Virus record (IMG/VR): IMGVR_UViG_3300033273_000375
Span: 1-44,630 of that record
DNA length: 44,630 nucleotides
Direction: 5' to 3' (one strand)
Origin: a virus
The notes under the pieces are model-generated. The model saw only the letters and a list, made by a program, of their open reading frames with translations, was not told the DNA's origin and did not search any database. How positions within the stretch are numbered: position 1 is the stretch's first letter; every line of letters begins with the position of its first letter. The position numbers were made by a program, and so were the translations under genes. Below, in pieces: positions 24,809 through 31,546 of this stretch.

Positions 24809-24986
24809 AGCAGAAGATTCTCCTGATATCAATAGGGGATTCGAGTTAATGTTGCGACACCGCAGCAGGAGGGAGGAACCAAAACCTAAAACATTCGGCA
24901 TAATGTTTGGGAAGGTGATCTCTCTCCTAAAGCGAGAGATACACTTCCATTTTGAAATAAAACTTGGTATTATTAAAAAGAGGTAA
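24768..24986 (+). CDS. Small basic hypothetical protein
   Basis: 72 residues from ATG 24768 (MTRNQEDERSQ). It is basic, with HRSRREEPKPK and a partly hydrophobic end (FGKVISLLKREIHFHFEIKL). No domain recognised. It overlaps the previous gene by 41 bases in another frame, as is common in this early gene string. Position suggests an early host-takeover protein; this is inference only. Confidence 0.55.
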   Translation: MTRNQEDERSQLNKAEDSPDINRGFELMLRHRSRREEPKPKTFGIMFGKVISLLKREIHFHFEIKLGIIKKR

Positions 24987-25002
24987 TCTCGGGAGCAGTC
25001 CG

Positions 25003-25221
25003 ATGTTAGCAATTACACTTACATTCTCCGCATTATTTTCCATAATGATGCTCATTGTGGGCGGAGTGGTTGGTTGGATGGCGAAGGAACATGTACTAAT
25101 GTCCTCACCAGTCTATACACATCCCGAAATGTTTGACGAAAATGGGAATATTCTTCCCGATGAAATTTTAGCAGTACGATTTGAAAATGGCTATGACGAC
25201 TACGAAGAAGAAGACGACTAA
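25003..25221 (+). CDS. Small single-span membrane protein, acidic C-terminus
   Basis: 72 residues from ATG 25003; the earlier frame from 24964 is not needed. Residues 1-24 (LTFSALFSIMMLIVGGVVGW) form one transmembrane segment. HPEMFDENGNILPDEI and FENG follow, and the tail is strongly acidic (YDDYEEEDD). Similar small proteins with THPEMFD.NGN..PDEI occur in cyanophages. The N-terminal anchor puts the acidic domain on one face of the membrane. Function unknown. The 3' end overlaps the next gene by about 35 bases. Confidence 0.75.
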   Translation: MLAITLTFSALFSIMMLIVGGVVGWMAKEHVLMSSPVYTHPEMFDENGNILPDEILAVRFENGYDDYEEEDD

Positions 25222-25753
25222 ACCTATTCCTGAATTGCAACCAAACCCTTTCATGCACGAGATCCTTGATCTGGTTCATGGACAGAGGACAGTTGCTAAG
25301 AAGGCGGAGGTGTTGCAAAAATACAGGACTGAAGGTCTGGTCGCACTTCTGATTTGGAATTTTGATGACACTGCTGTGTCTGCTCTTCCTGAGGGTGATG
25401 TACCCTACTCTCGTGCAGAGGAGCAGACTGCACAAAATGAATCCCTGTCTGCTTCGATTGAGAAGTTGAACAAGGTTGACGGTCTGTCTAGAATGGATGA
25501 AGTTGTTCGTAAGAGGGCAACTTCTATTCGCAAGGAATGGCAGAACTTCTACAACTATTTGCAAGGAGGCAACCCATCTCTTACCAGTCTCCGTAGAGAG
25601 ACAATGTTCATTCAAATGCTTGAAGGACTTCATCCCAGGGAAGCCGAGATCATGGTTTTGGTTAAGGATAAGAAGTTGCAGACTAGATATAAAATCACCA
25701 AGTCTGCCATCGCTGAGGCATATCCAGATATCCAGTGGGGAGGTCGTAGTTGA
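25187..25753 (+). CDS. DUF6433-like conserved cyanophage protein
   Basis: 188 residues; possible starts are TTG 25181, ATG 25187 and ATG 25193. Blocks EILDLVHGQRTVAKKAEVLQ, RTEGLVALLIWNFDD, LPEGDVPYSRAE and the second half SLRRETMFIQMLEGLHPREA then EIMVLVKDKKLQTRYKIT match the DUF6433 family, which is widespread in T4-like cyanophages. It is helical and soluble. The stop overlaps the next start (TTGA). Role unknown; early position. Confidence 0.78.
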   Translation: MAMTTTKKKTTKPIPELQPNPFMHEILDLVHGQRTVAKKAEVLQKYRTEGLVALLIWNFDDTAVSALPEGDVPYSRAEEQTAQNESLSASIEKLNKVDGLSRMDEVVRKRATSIRKEWQNFYNYLQGGNPSLTSLRRETMFIQMLEGLHPREAEIMVLVKDKKLQTRYKITKSAIAEAYPDIQWGGRS

Positions 25754-26007
25754 GTAAGAGCAAAGTCAGGGTGCTGCATGAGGATTGTGATCCCACATCA
25801 GTCGATGATAAGTCATTGCCTTGCACTGCATTCTTCGTAACTTACATGAAGGGTGGTCGTAAGTGCCATGACTTAGTGATTGCAGGTAAACAAGTGGATA
25901 TCTTCGATCATTATTGGGACATGTATCGACAGGACCTTCTAGAGTTTAAACAATCCTCTGGCACTACTAATCCTAAGTTATATAATCCACCCAAAGGTAA
26001 AAAATAA
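25750..26007 (+). CDS. Conserved cyanophage hypothetical protein
   Basis: 85 residues. The start is TTG at 25750, overlapping the previous stop; no better ATG exists near. VRVLHEDCDP, LPCTAFFVTYMKGGRKCHDL and KQVDIFDHYWDMYRQDLLEF recur in cyanophage early regions. Three cysteines, no metal-binding spacing. The stop overlaps the next start (TAATG). Function unknown. Confidence 0.72.
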   Translation: MSKSKVRVLHEDCDPTSVDDKSLPCTAFFVTYMKGGRKCHDLVIAGKQVDIFDHYWDMYRQDLLEFKQSSGTTNPKLYNPPKGKK

Positions 26008-26222
26008 TGTATAATGGATTTGGTGCTGGAGACGGTAAAGCAAAAGTCTTCGTACAAAAAGAAGAAGTAGAAAAACTGATCAAAGAATACAAAAAGATCA
26101 AAAAGTATATGAAGTCTTCCCTCTATGAGATTAAAAATCTGGATGGGAGTGAAACACTTGTCAACAATCTCTTAAAAGAATACGGAGAGGACAATGATTC
26201 ACAAGATACTGACAGCGTTTGA
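26007..26222 (+). CDS. Small coiled-coil-like hypothetical protein
   Basis: 71 residues, start ATG 26007 overlapping the preceding TAA. The middle (FVQKEEVEKLIKEYKKIKKY) is a charged amphipathic helix likely to be coiled coil; the end is acidic. Not recognised beyond being a typical small cyanophage early ORF. Its last 29 bases overlap the next, differently framed, small membrane protein. Confidence 0.6.
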   Translation: MYNGFGAGDGKAKVFVQKEEVEKLIKEYKKIKKYMKSSLYEIKNLDGSETLVNNLLKEYGEDNDSQDTDSV

Positions 26223-26325
26223 TCCCGCTTTGATTGGATCGCTGATGGGAACCTTGCTTTTGGTTCCCTTTAGTTATTTCATTTATGATGTGAAGAAGAA
26301 CCCAGACAAATACAAAGAGCACTAG
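26194..26325 (+). CDS. Very small membrane protein (43 residues)
   Basis: 43 residues from ATG 26194, with GGAGAGG as ribosome site 7 bases upstream. Residues 8-30 (AFDPALIGSLMGTLLLVPFS) form one membrane-spanning segment, followed by a short positive tail (VKKNPDKYKEH) that would stay in the cytoplasm. It overlaps the previous gene by 29 bases, and the early promoter at 26326 starts on its stop. Likely real because of the ribosome site and clean TM profile; function unknown. Confidence 0.6.
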   Translation: MIHKILTAFDPALIGSLMGTLLLVPFSYFIYDVKKNPDKYKEH

Positions 26326-26354
26326 TTGACAAATTGTCTGGACTCTATTAAACT
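26326..26354 (+). promoter_or_regulatory. Sigma70-like early promoter
   Basis: A consensus TTGACA (26326-26331) and TAAACT (26349-26354), 17 bases apart, directly follow the small membrane protein stop and precede the next gene by 22 bases. The -10 is only a partial match. Confidence 0.55.
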
Positions 26355-26376
26355 ATCGGCATGAATACGTTTTATT

Positions 26377-26574
26377 ATGTCAAACTATAGACCCTATTCC
26401 CCTGAGTGGAATAGGAAGAGATACTTGACTGAGGCAATTCAGACCTACTTCAATGACGACATTGATGTTGAAGTCATTGTGGATGATATTAACTGTGTTC
26501 TGGAAGAGCAGAGAGATTATTATCTTGGACGTGCAGAGAAGCTGGACGCTGTTATTGCTGGTCTCAATAAATAA
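26377..26574 (+). CDS. Conserved small cyanophage protein
   Basis: 65 residues. YRPYSPEWNRKRYLTEAI and the acidic middle VEVIVDDINCVLEEQRD resemble a conserved small protein of T4-like cyanophages. Soluble and helical; no function known. Start ATG 26377 lies 22 bases after a sigma70-like promoter, so it heads an early transcript that probably runs to 27642. An AATAAATA sequence at the stop may be chance. Confidence 0.7.
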   Translation: MSNYRPYSPEWNRKRYLTEAIQTYFNDDIDVEVIVDDINCVLEEQRDYYLGRAEKLDAVIAGLNK

Positions 26575-26594
26575 ATCTAAAGGGATACGTCACT

Positions 26595-26909
26595 ATGTTG
26601 TCAACCCAATATCGTCTTCGTTTGGAAGGCATCTGCAGAAAGATCTCCAATAAAGAAGAGGTTGATTTAAGTGATATGATTTGGGCAGAGAAGTTGTCCA
26701 AAGCAAATACCACTGCTAGAGAATGGTTACGCAAGGCACGTCGCCATGCCGCTCAGGATATTCAGGAGGGCAGTGTGGATGATTTTATGAATAAGATGGG
26801 ACTAGGTGACCCCGACCCATCTAATTACAAAACGGGGTTCAGTGGAGCAGATGAAATTGTAGATTGGTTTAAACAGGATAAACCTGATGATTGGAGGCAA
26901 CGAGATTGA
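26595..26909 (+). CDS. Conserved cyanophage hypothetical protein
   Basis: 104 residues. SDMIWAEKLSKANTTAREWL, RKARRHAA, DDFMNKMGLGDPDPSN and TGFSGADEIVDWFKQDKPDDWRQRD are blocks I know from several cyanophage genomes. A helical N-terminal half and an acidic tail. Stop overlaps the next start (TGATG). No domain with a known function. Confidence 0.78.
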   Translation: MLSTQYRLRLEGICRKISNKEEVDLSDMIWAEKLSKANTTAREWLRKARRHAAQDIQEGSVDDFMNKMGLGDPDPSNYKTGFSGADEIVDWFKQDKPDDWRQRD

Positions 26910-27145
26910 TGCAAGCACTAGTTTATGGTAACGGTAGTCAAGAATCTGAACGTGCAGTTATGGTTCTTGAAGCCTGCGGGCAAGATGTAAAACAGTTTTT
27001 GCTTGGTGTTGATTTCAGTGATAGACAGTTCCGTGCTGAGTTTGGTAGTGAAGCAGAGTATCCTCAGATTGCCATTGGATTGAATCATCGTGGATCTTTG
27101 AAGGAGACTCTCAAGTACATGAGTGAGCAGGGAATGTTCTTGTGA
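26909..27145 (+). CDS. Glutaredoxin-like protein without the CxxC pair
   Basis: 78 residues from ATG 26909. ALVYGNGSQESERAVMVLEA occupies the place of the first strand, active-site loop and helix of glutaredoxins, but the CxxC position reads GSQES. AEYPQIAIGLNHRGSLKETL keeps the cis-Pro and the later region, where the glutathione-binding GG has become RGS. The fold is probable, redox catalysis is not. The stop overlaps the next start (GTGA). It might be a regulatory or scaffolding relative of the true glutaredoxin at 21816-22118. Confidence 0.65.
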   Translation: MQALVYGNGSQESERAVMVLEACGQDVKQFLLGVDFSDRQFRAEFGSEAEYPQIAIGLNHRGSLKETLKYMSEQGMFL

Positions 27146-27642
27146 GGGTCAATACGATTATCGTTGATGACTTCCTAGACAATCCAGATGTAGTCAGGGA
27201 GTCTGCTCTGCAAATTGAGTTTAATACTTCGGGAACTTTTCCTGGTCATCGATCAGATGCTGCTGATAAGGATTACCAGAACATGATTGGTGATAAGATC
27301 GATTTGATTCTAGGCACTCAAGAGTATGGTCCTATTCAGTTCAGAGACAACATGGACTGCTTTAGGTTTCAGTTGTGTCTAGAGGGAGAAAAAACCTGGA
27401 TTCATAAAGATAAGAGTGAGTGGGCAGGAGTTCTGTACCTTACACCTAATGCTCCTATAGATTCTGGAACGGGAATATTTGATAAGAATGAGAATTTGAT
27501 TACCATGATTGGTAATGTTTATAATCGCCTTGTTCTTTATAGAGGTGATTTACTTCATAGAAGTATTGTTCCTGGGTTTGGTGACAGTATTGAAAATGGT
27601 AGATTGACCCAGGTATTTTTCTTTGACTGGGAAAAAGCGTAA
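27142..27642 (+). CDS. DUF6445-like (2OG oxygenase-fold) protein
   Basis: 166 residues, GTG start at 27142. IIVDDFLDNPDVVRESALQI at the N-terminus, IHKDKSEWAGVLYLTPNAP (HxD), GTGIFDKNENL, NRLVLYRGDLLHRS (distal His) and GRLTQVFFFDW (Arg). The same order is present in the protein at 12205-12828, so both belong to the DUF6445 group with a likely 2OG-Fe(II) fold. It is in the early region, unlike most of the oxygenases in this window. Substrate unknown. Confidence 0.7.
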   Translation: MRVNTIIVDDFLDNPDVVRESALQIEFNTSGTFPGHRSDAADKDYQNMIGDKIDLILGTQEYGPIQFRDNMDCFRFQLCLEGEKTWIHKDKSEWAGVLYLTPNAPIDSGTGIFDKNENLITMIGNVYNRLVLYRGDLLHRSIVPGFGDSIENGRLTQVFFFDWEKA

Positions 27643-27679
27643 AGAATTATAAAAATGGTATAGCGTTATACAAGATAAG

Positions 27680-27708
27680 TTGCATATATAGTAATGTCAG
27701 TGTATAAT
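27680..27708 (+). promoter_or_regulatory. Strong sigma70-like promoter
   Basis: TTGCAT (27680-27685), a 17-base spacer and a consensus TATAAT (27703-27708) lie 18 bases before the next start, in the 83-base gap that follows the DUF6445 gene. It probably drives the block of tiny proteins up to the terminator at 28647. Confidence 0.72.
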
Positions 27709-27725
27709 GACAGTACGTTCATCTT

Positions 27726-27953
27726 ATGCCTCTTCTAATGCTCCTCATGGCATTCAGTACGCACGAGGTTACCAGTGACCATCTTGTCAGTGGTGCCTAC
27801 GACTGGATGATGACCTGTGAGCAATCTCAAGAAGCAATCACGAACCTATATAAAGATGAGTATTATTCTCGTCCTGAAAATGTAGGTATTCGTGAGAGCA
27901 TGAAGAGAAAGTTCTTACGTCATACACCTTATGAGTGCGCGGTCGAGATATAA
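27726..27953 (+). CDS. Conserved small cyanophage protein
   Basis: 75 residues. MPLLMLLMAFSTHEVTSDHL starts with a short hydrophobic stretch, followed by GAYDWMMTCEQSQEAI and YYSRPENVGIRESMKRKF. The hydrophobic run is too short for a membrane span, and no signal-peptidase site is convincing. The first gene behind a strong promoter. Function unknown. Confidence 0.65.
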   Translation: MPLLMLLMAFSTHEVTSDHLVSGAYDWMMTCEQSQEAITNLYKDEYYSRPENVGIRESMKRKFLRHTPYECAVEI

Positions 27954-27970
27954 GACGCAAGTAAGTCGCG

Positions 27971-27983
27971 GAACGGAGCGTTC
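27971..27983 (+). promoter_or_regulatory. Ribosome-site hairpin before a 55-residue gene
   Basis: GAACG (27971-27975) pairs with CGTTC (27979-27983) around GAG. The likely Shine-Dalgarno sequence GGAG (27975-27978) is in the loop and stem top, 10 bases before ATG 27989. It lies in a G/C-rich patch (27954-27985) unlike its A/T-rich surroundings. Confidence 0.4.
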
Positions 27984-27988
27984 ATCCC

Positions 27989-28156
27989 ATGATAGATTTA
28001 CTACTATCAACCACAATGACGTGTGCAGATGCTGATGTAATAATGCTACGCATTCAAAAGCATGAGCATCTAAATGAAGAGTGGAAGTTAGAACTGGTCG
28101 AGACCATTAAGGACTATGTGCCAGAATGTGAATTCTACTGGGACGCAAACGACTGA
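27989..28156 (+). CDS. Conserved small cyanophage protein (55 residues)
   Basis: 55 residues: MIDLLLSTTMTCADADVIML, RIQKHEHLNEEW and the end PECEFYWDAND. I have seen this small protein repeatedly in T4-like cyanophages, where the end WDAND is conserved. Probably soluble with one amphipathic helix. A structured ribosome site lies just upstream. Function unknown. Confidence 0.72.
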   Translation: MIDLLLSTTMTCADADVIMLRIQKHEHLNEEWKLELVETIKDYVPECEFYWDAND

Positions 28157-28201
28157 AGGAACGGGAGATTAAATTCACCCTAGTATTTCAGGTAACGACA
28201 A

Positions 28202-28369
28202 ATGAACACACTTAATCTCATCAAAAAGCAGATTCAAAAAGCATCTGCACTTCACGACGCTCAGATCTCTCACACCGCTTATCGCGGAGTGATTTTTGAC
28301 CGTCGCTGTGAAGATCGTGATGAAGTTCACGGAGCATTCTGCTACCGTGGCCACACCTACGTCAAGTGA
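28202..28369 (+). CDS. DUF4278-like small protein
   Basis: 55 residues. HTAYRGVIFD and FCYRGHTYVK are two YRG units typical of the cyanobacterial DUF4278 family; an N-terminal helix (LIKKQIQKASALHDA) is added. The family is common in cyanobacteria and cyanophages, which suggests exchange with the host. Role unknown. It lies 45 bases after the preceding stop and 8 before the next gene. Confidence 0.75.
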   Translation: MNTLNLIKKQIQKASALHDAQISHTAYRGVIFDRRCEDRDEVHGAFCYRGHTYVK

Positions 28370-28376
28370 GAATGTT

Positions 28377-28475
28377 ATGCAGGCACTACAAGTTGCGGGA
28401 TTCGGTTCCCTCTTTAGCGCAGCATTTATTCTCCTGTTGTATGGTGAACTACTGCTCCTCAAAAAATTAGGTTAA
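28377..28475 (+). CDS. Tiny membrane protein (32 residues)
   Basis: 32 residues: MQALQVAGFGSLFSAAF then ILLLYGELLLLKKLG, a single transmembrane helix with a positive end. It fits exactly between a DUF4278-like gene and a gene with a strong ribosome site. Coding is plausible but the length gives little statistical support. Confidence 0.5.
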   Translation: MQALQVAGFGSLFSAAFILLLYGELLLLKKLG

Positions 28476-28485
28476 GGAGATAAAA

Positions 28486-28641
28486 ATGCTGAAGGTCAAA
28501 TTTTTATATGACCTTCCAGCATTTGATCCTAAGAAGCACGATCCAGATAGAACTTTTGCGTTCTTAACTTATCGTGGTGTATATTATGCCAAATGGGTTA
28601 ACTTAAAATCCATGGGCACACCAAGCTGGAAGATCAAGTAA
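28486..28641 (+). CDS. Small conserved protein with a YRG motif
   Basis: 51 residues. The ribosome site AAGGAGA is strong, 6 bases before ATG 28486. LYDLPAFDPKKHDPDRTF, LTYRGVYYAKW and a basic end. The single YRGVYY resembles half of a DUF4278 unit. A perfect terminator begins 6 bases after the stop, so this is the last gene of the transcript. Function unknown. Confidence 0.7.
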   Translation: MLKVKFLYDLPAFDPKKHDPDRTFAFLTYRGVYYAKWVNLKSMGTPSWKIK

Positions 28642-28646
28642 ATTAA

Positions 28647-28670
28647 GGGGGGTAATACCCCCCTTTTTTT
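28647..28670 (+). terminator. Intrinsic terminator closing the small-gene block
   Basis: GGGGGGT (28647-28653) and ACCCCCC (28657-28663) form a 7-bp stem with a 3-base loop, extended by A-T pairs and followed by seven T (28664-28670). Confidence 0.92.
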
Positions 28671-28696
28671 ATAAATGGAGATGAGGCAGTCATAAC

Positions 28697-28725
28697 TTGC
28701 CACCCCTCTTTTTTTGTACTATAAT
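28697..28725 (+). promoter_or_regulatory. Strong sigma70-like promoter before the oxygenase-thyX block
   Basis: TTGCCA (28697-28702) and consensus TATAAT (28720-28725), 17 bases apart, lie 23 bases before the ATG at 28749. A T-rich run inside the spacer follows another weak G/C hairpin. It probably starts the transcript that carries thyX and phoH. Confidence 0.75.
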
Positions 28726-28748
28726 GTCTAAGTGTATCTAAATTACTG

Positions 28749-28919
28749 ATGGAACGAGAGAAGTTAAAGATACTCCTTGGTAAATTAAAAGGATTGATCG
28801 AAGAGATTGAGTCTGAAGTTTATTCTGATGTTGATTCATACACAGAAGGATTCTCCCCTCTTCCAATAGTAGGGGATTACGATGAAGTTTACAACGATGA
28901 TGATGGGTACTGCGACTAA
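28749..28919 (+). CDS. Small conserved acidic protein
   Basis: 56 residues. A helical N-terminus (LKILLGKLKGLIEEIESEVY) is followed by SDVDSYTEGFSPLP and an acidic end (YDEVYNDDDGYCD). Similar SEVYSDVDSYT proteins occur in cyanophages. It overlaps the next gene by 38 bases in a different frame. Function unknown. Confidence 0.7.
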   Translation: MEREKLKILLGKLKGLIEEIESEVYSDVDSYTEGFSPLPIVGDYDEVYNDDDGYCD

Positions 28920-29472
28920 TTGGTATCATAGATACTTGAATCTTCCCTTTACTATAGGTCCTCTTGACATGTTCAAAGACGAGGGGAGTCAGATTAAGCA
29001 CTTTTATATCAATGACTATCCATTTTATCCTGTAGAAGAATGGTTCAATGATCTTGGACTTATCTTGGCATTGAAGGAAGTTTTTTACACTCCACCACAT
29101 TCAAAGATTCCCATTCATACGGATCATGGAGGGTATACTCATCATGCAAAGATCAATATCACTTGGGGTCCTGAAGAAGGCGTGATACAATGGTGGAAGT
29201 CTGATAAGACTTTTAGAAAAAAGATGCTTGGTTATGGTAATGCAACCTCTGAATTCCATGATAACCTATGGGCAAAGGAAGAGGATTGTGAGTTTTTGTT
29301 TGAAGCAAATACAAACAAACCAAGTCTAGTAAACATCGGTATGCTTCATGGGACTAACAACCCTACAGATCGCGGACGATGGACTCTCTGTTTTGTCCCA
29401 CAGAATCAAAGGGGACAATTTATTCACTGGAATACTGCATTGGAAATTTTTAAGGATTATTTGGAGGTTTAA
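28882..29472 (+). CDS. Aspartyl-hydroxylase-like 2OG oxygenase-fold protein
   Basis: 196 residues if started at ATG 28882; ATG triplets at 28897, 28900 and 28903 are equally possible and shorten the overlap. SKIPIHTDHGGYTHHAKINI supplies an HxD pair, and LVNIGMLHGTNNP then GRWTLCFV supplies the distal His and the Arg. This resembles the aspartyl/asparaginyl beta-hydroxylase branch. It lies immediately before thyX (no gap). Substrate unknown; active-site residues seem complete. Confidence 0.65.
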   Translation: MKFTTMMMGTATNWYHRYLNLPFTIGPLDMFKDEGSQIKHFYINDYPFYPVEEWFNDLGLILALKEVFYTPPHSKIPIHTDHGGYTHHAKINITWGPEEGVIQWWKSDKTFRKKMLGYGNATSEFHDNLWAKEEDCEFLFEANTNKPSLVNIGMLHGTNNPTDRGRWTLCFVPQNQRGQFIHWNTALEIFKDYLEV

Positions 29473-30156
29473 ATGAGCGCAAAACTTATCAGTGTTACAC
29501 CTGATGCGGAGAAGCAGATTGCATACTGTGCCCGTGTTTCAAACCCAAAGAACCAGGACAACGATAGTTTTGCTGGACTCCTGAAGTATTGCATCAAGCA
29601 TCGTCACTGGAGTATCTTTGAGCACGCATTCATGACGGTTGAACTAAACACCTCACTTGCAGTGGCAACTCAAGTGCTTCGTCATCGTAGCTTCACATAT
29701 CAACAGTTTTCACAACGCTATGCTGACAGTAAGGAACTTCAATTAGAAATTCCTATTCCAGATCTTCGTCGTCAGGATACAAAGAATCGTCAAAACTCTA
29801 TTGATGATATCAATCCACGCGATAAAGCATACATGGAGGGTATGATCGAACTCCACTTTAAAGAGAGTTTGGATCTTTATAATAAACTCCTTCAGTATGG
29901 AGTCGCTAAGGAGTGTGCCCGCTTTGTGCTTCCTCAGGCAACACAGACTCGACTTTACATGAGTGGAAATATTCGGTCGTGGATTCACTATATTGATCTT
30001 CGTACCGCAAATGGAACTCAGAAAGAACACATGGAGTTGGCGGAAGCAGTTAAGTGTCTCTTCACTTGTCAGTTCCCAATTATATCTGAAGCACTTGGAT
30101 GGACCCGAGAAGGGTGTTCTGAGTGTGAGGATGCACCTTCTATCCTTATCGAGTAA
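29473..30156 (+). CDS. thyX: Flavin-dependent thymidylate synthase
   Basis: 227 residues. RHRSFTYQQFSQR is the exact ThyX signature RHRx7SxR (about residues 75-87). HWSIFEHAFMTVEL and RSWIHYIDLRTANGTQKE are further family blocks. It makes dTMP from dUMP using methylene-tetrahydrofolate, FAD and NADPH. T4 uses a ThyA-type enzyme, so the replacement is typical of cyanophages. Ribosome site TTGGAGG, 6 bases before the ATG. Its neighbours are early nucleotide and replication genes. Confidence 0.97.
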   Translation: MSAKLISVTPDAEKQIAYCARVSNPKNQDNDSFAGLLKYCIKHRHWSIFEHAFMTVELNTSLAVATQVLRHRSFTYQQFSQRYADSKELQLEIPIPDLRRQDTKNRQNSIDDINPRDKAYMEGMIELHFKESLDLYNKLLQYGVAKECARFVLPQATQTRLYMSGNIRSWIHYIDLRTANGTQKEHMELAEAVKCLFTCQFPIISEALGWTREGCSECEDAPSILIE

Positions 30157-30161
30157 TTAAT

Positions 30162-30410
30162 ATGGCAACATATCCCGTTAAGCATAAAGAAACTGGTGAG
30201 ACCAAAGAAGTGAAGATGAGTATTCACGAATGGGATCAGTGGAAAATTGATAACCCAGATTGGGAGCGTTACTTTACTCCTGAGAATTCTCCTGGTCTGG
30301 GAGTTGAAATTAGTGATTGGCAGTCAAGACTTATCAAGCAAAAGCCAGAATGGAATGAAGTTCTTGATAAAGCATCCAAGGCACCTGGATCTACAGTTAA
30401 GAAGCTTTAA
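30162..30410 (+). CDS. Conserved cyanophage hypothetical protein
   Basis: 82 residues. TYPVKHKETGETKEVKMSIH, EWDQWKIDNPDWERY and EVLDKASKAPGSTVKK form a pattern I know from many T4-like cyanophages, usually next to a carbamoyltransferase or thyX. The N-terminus has the TYP.KHKETGE look of FmdB-type proteins but lacks their zinc-ribbon cysteines. Soluble; function unknown. Confidence 0.75.
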   Translation: MATYPVKHKETGETKEVKMSIHEWDQWKIDNPDWERYFTPENSPGLGVEISDWQSRLIKQKPEWNEVLDKASKAPGSTVKKL

Positions 30411-30412
30411 TT

Positions 30413-31546
30413 ATGTTTATTCTTGGAGTTAATATCTCTCACCACCCATCAATTGCATTGGTTGAGGATGGTGAGTTGATCTACTACATGGAAGACGATC
30501 GCTATAATGGCATCAAAGAAGAGGAGTGGTTGCGTGGCAGTATGATGAGATGTCTTATGGACATCGTTAGATATACACGTCACTTAGATCACATTACCTT
30601 CTCTTCTTACGGGAAGATCAATGGAATTCATATCTACGACTATCCAGATGAAGATATCATTCAGGATGTGAAGGATAATCTTGGTAGATATGGGATTACT
30701 TTTGGGGATTCTCATTACTATTGGGAGCATCATCTTTATCATGCCTGTAATGCATTTTATGCATCTGGTTTTGATGAAGCAGCAGCACTTGTTTTGGATG
30801 GTGGTGGTCATTATTTTAATGACTACATTACCCTTAGAGAGTCTGAATCGATGTATAGATTCTCTAGTGGTGAAGTGGAACTTATTAAGCAGGTGTACAC
30901 TCCACAAGGAGATTGTTTTAAAACCCAATCTAAACCTGTTGTAGTTGATGATAAGTATGTACTATCAGCAACTGCCAGTTGTGGGTGGATCTTCAACAGT
31001 ATCATGCAGATTACTGGATTTTCTAGTGCTGGGAAGTTAATGGGCATCTCACCTTACGGTGATGCTGACAAGGCATGTACTAAAGATTGGTTTGTTTATG
31101 ACGAAAGTTCAGATACTTGGGTCACAGACAATCAAACTATATTAAATAGTTATAGGCGATGTTATGATGATCCAACGTTAGATCCTGCGGAGTATTACAA
31201 CCCAGAATTTGACTTTGATCTCATTGCAAACTTAACTAAAAAAGCACAGAATGAAACTAGAAAGCACACTATTCGTCTTATTCGATCCCTTCTTGAGAAA
31301 GTCGAAACGAAAAACGTAGTGCTCTCTGGTGGATATTTTTTAAACTGTGTTAATAACTATGAGTACGCCAAAGAATTCCCCCACATAAACTTCTACATCG
31401 ACCCTATTGCACATGATGGGGGAACAGCTGCTGGTGCTGCGATGTATTTGTGGCATCACGTTCTAAATAACAGTCAACCTACCCAAGATTTATCCGTATG
31501 GCAAGAAAAAGAAAGTCTGACCTACAACCAATCGGTGTTGGCATGA
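30413..31546 (+). CDS. N-domain-only carbamoyltransferase homologue (third copy)
   Basis: 377 residues. GVNISHHPSIALVEDGELIY, EDDRYNGIKEEE, WEHHLYHACNAFYASGF (HHxxH motif), LVLDGGGHYF, NVVLSGGYFLNCV and DPIAHDGGTAAGAAM match the Kae1-like N-terminal domain. The frame stops just after that domain, and the C-terminal carbamoyl-transfer domain (GPRALGNRS, RPFA, FNTSFN motifs) is missing. The frame is clean and the end overlaps phoH by 49 bases, so it looks like a settled short protein, not a recent break. It may work with a partner or have a new role. Confidence 0.88.
   Translation: MFILGVNISHHPSIALVEDGELIYYMEDDRYNGIKEEEWLRGSMMRCLMDIVRYTRHLDHITFSSYGKINGIHIYDYPDEDIIQDVKDNLGRYGITFGDSHYYWEHHLYHACNAFYASGFDEAAALVLDGGGHYFNDYITLRESESMYRFSSGEVELIKQVYTPQGDCFKTQSKPVVVDDKYVLSATASCGWIFNSIMQITGFSSAGKLMGISPYGDADKACTKDWFVYDESSDTWVTDNQTILNSYRRCYDDPTLDPAEYYNPEFDFDLIANLTKKAQNETRKHTIRLIRSLLEKVETKNVVLSGGYFLNCVNNYEYAKEFPHINFYIDPIAHDGGTAAGAAMYLWHHVLNNSQPTQDLSVWQEKESLTYNQSVLA

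Noticed and set aside
26566-26573. AATAAATA at the stop of the 65-residue gene.
   Set aside because: It falls on codons for Asn-Lys-stop in an early gene string; the next gene shows no sign of late expression.
28670-28677. TATAAATG after the small-gene terminator.
   Set aside because: The last base deviates from the late box, and a much better sigma70 promoter lies 20 bases further on.
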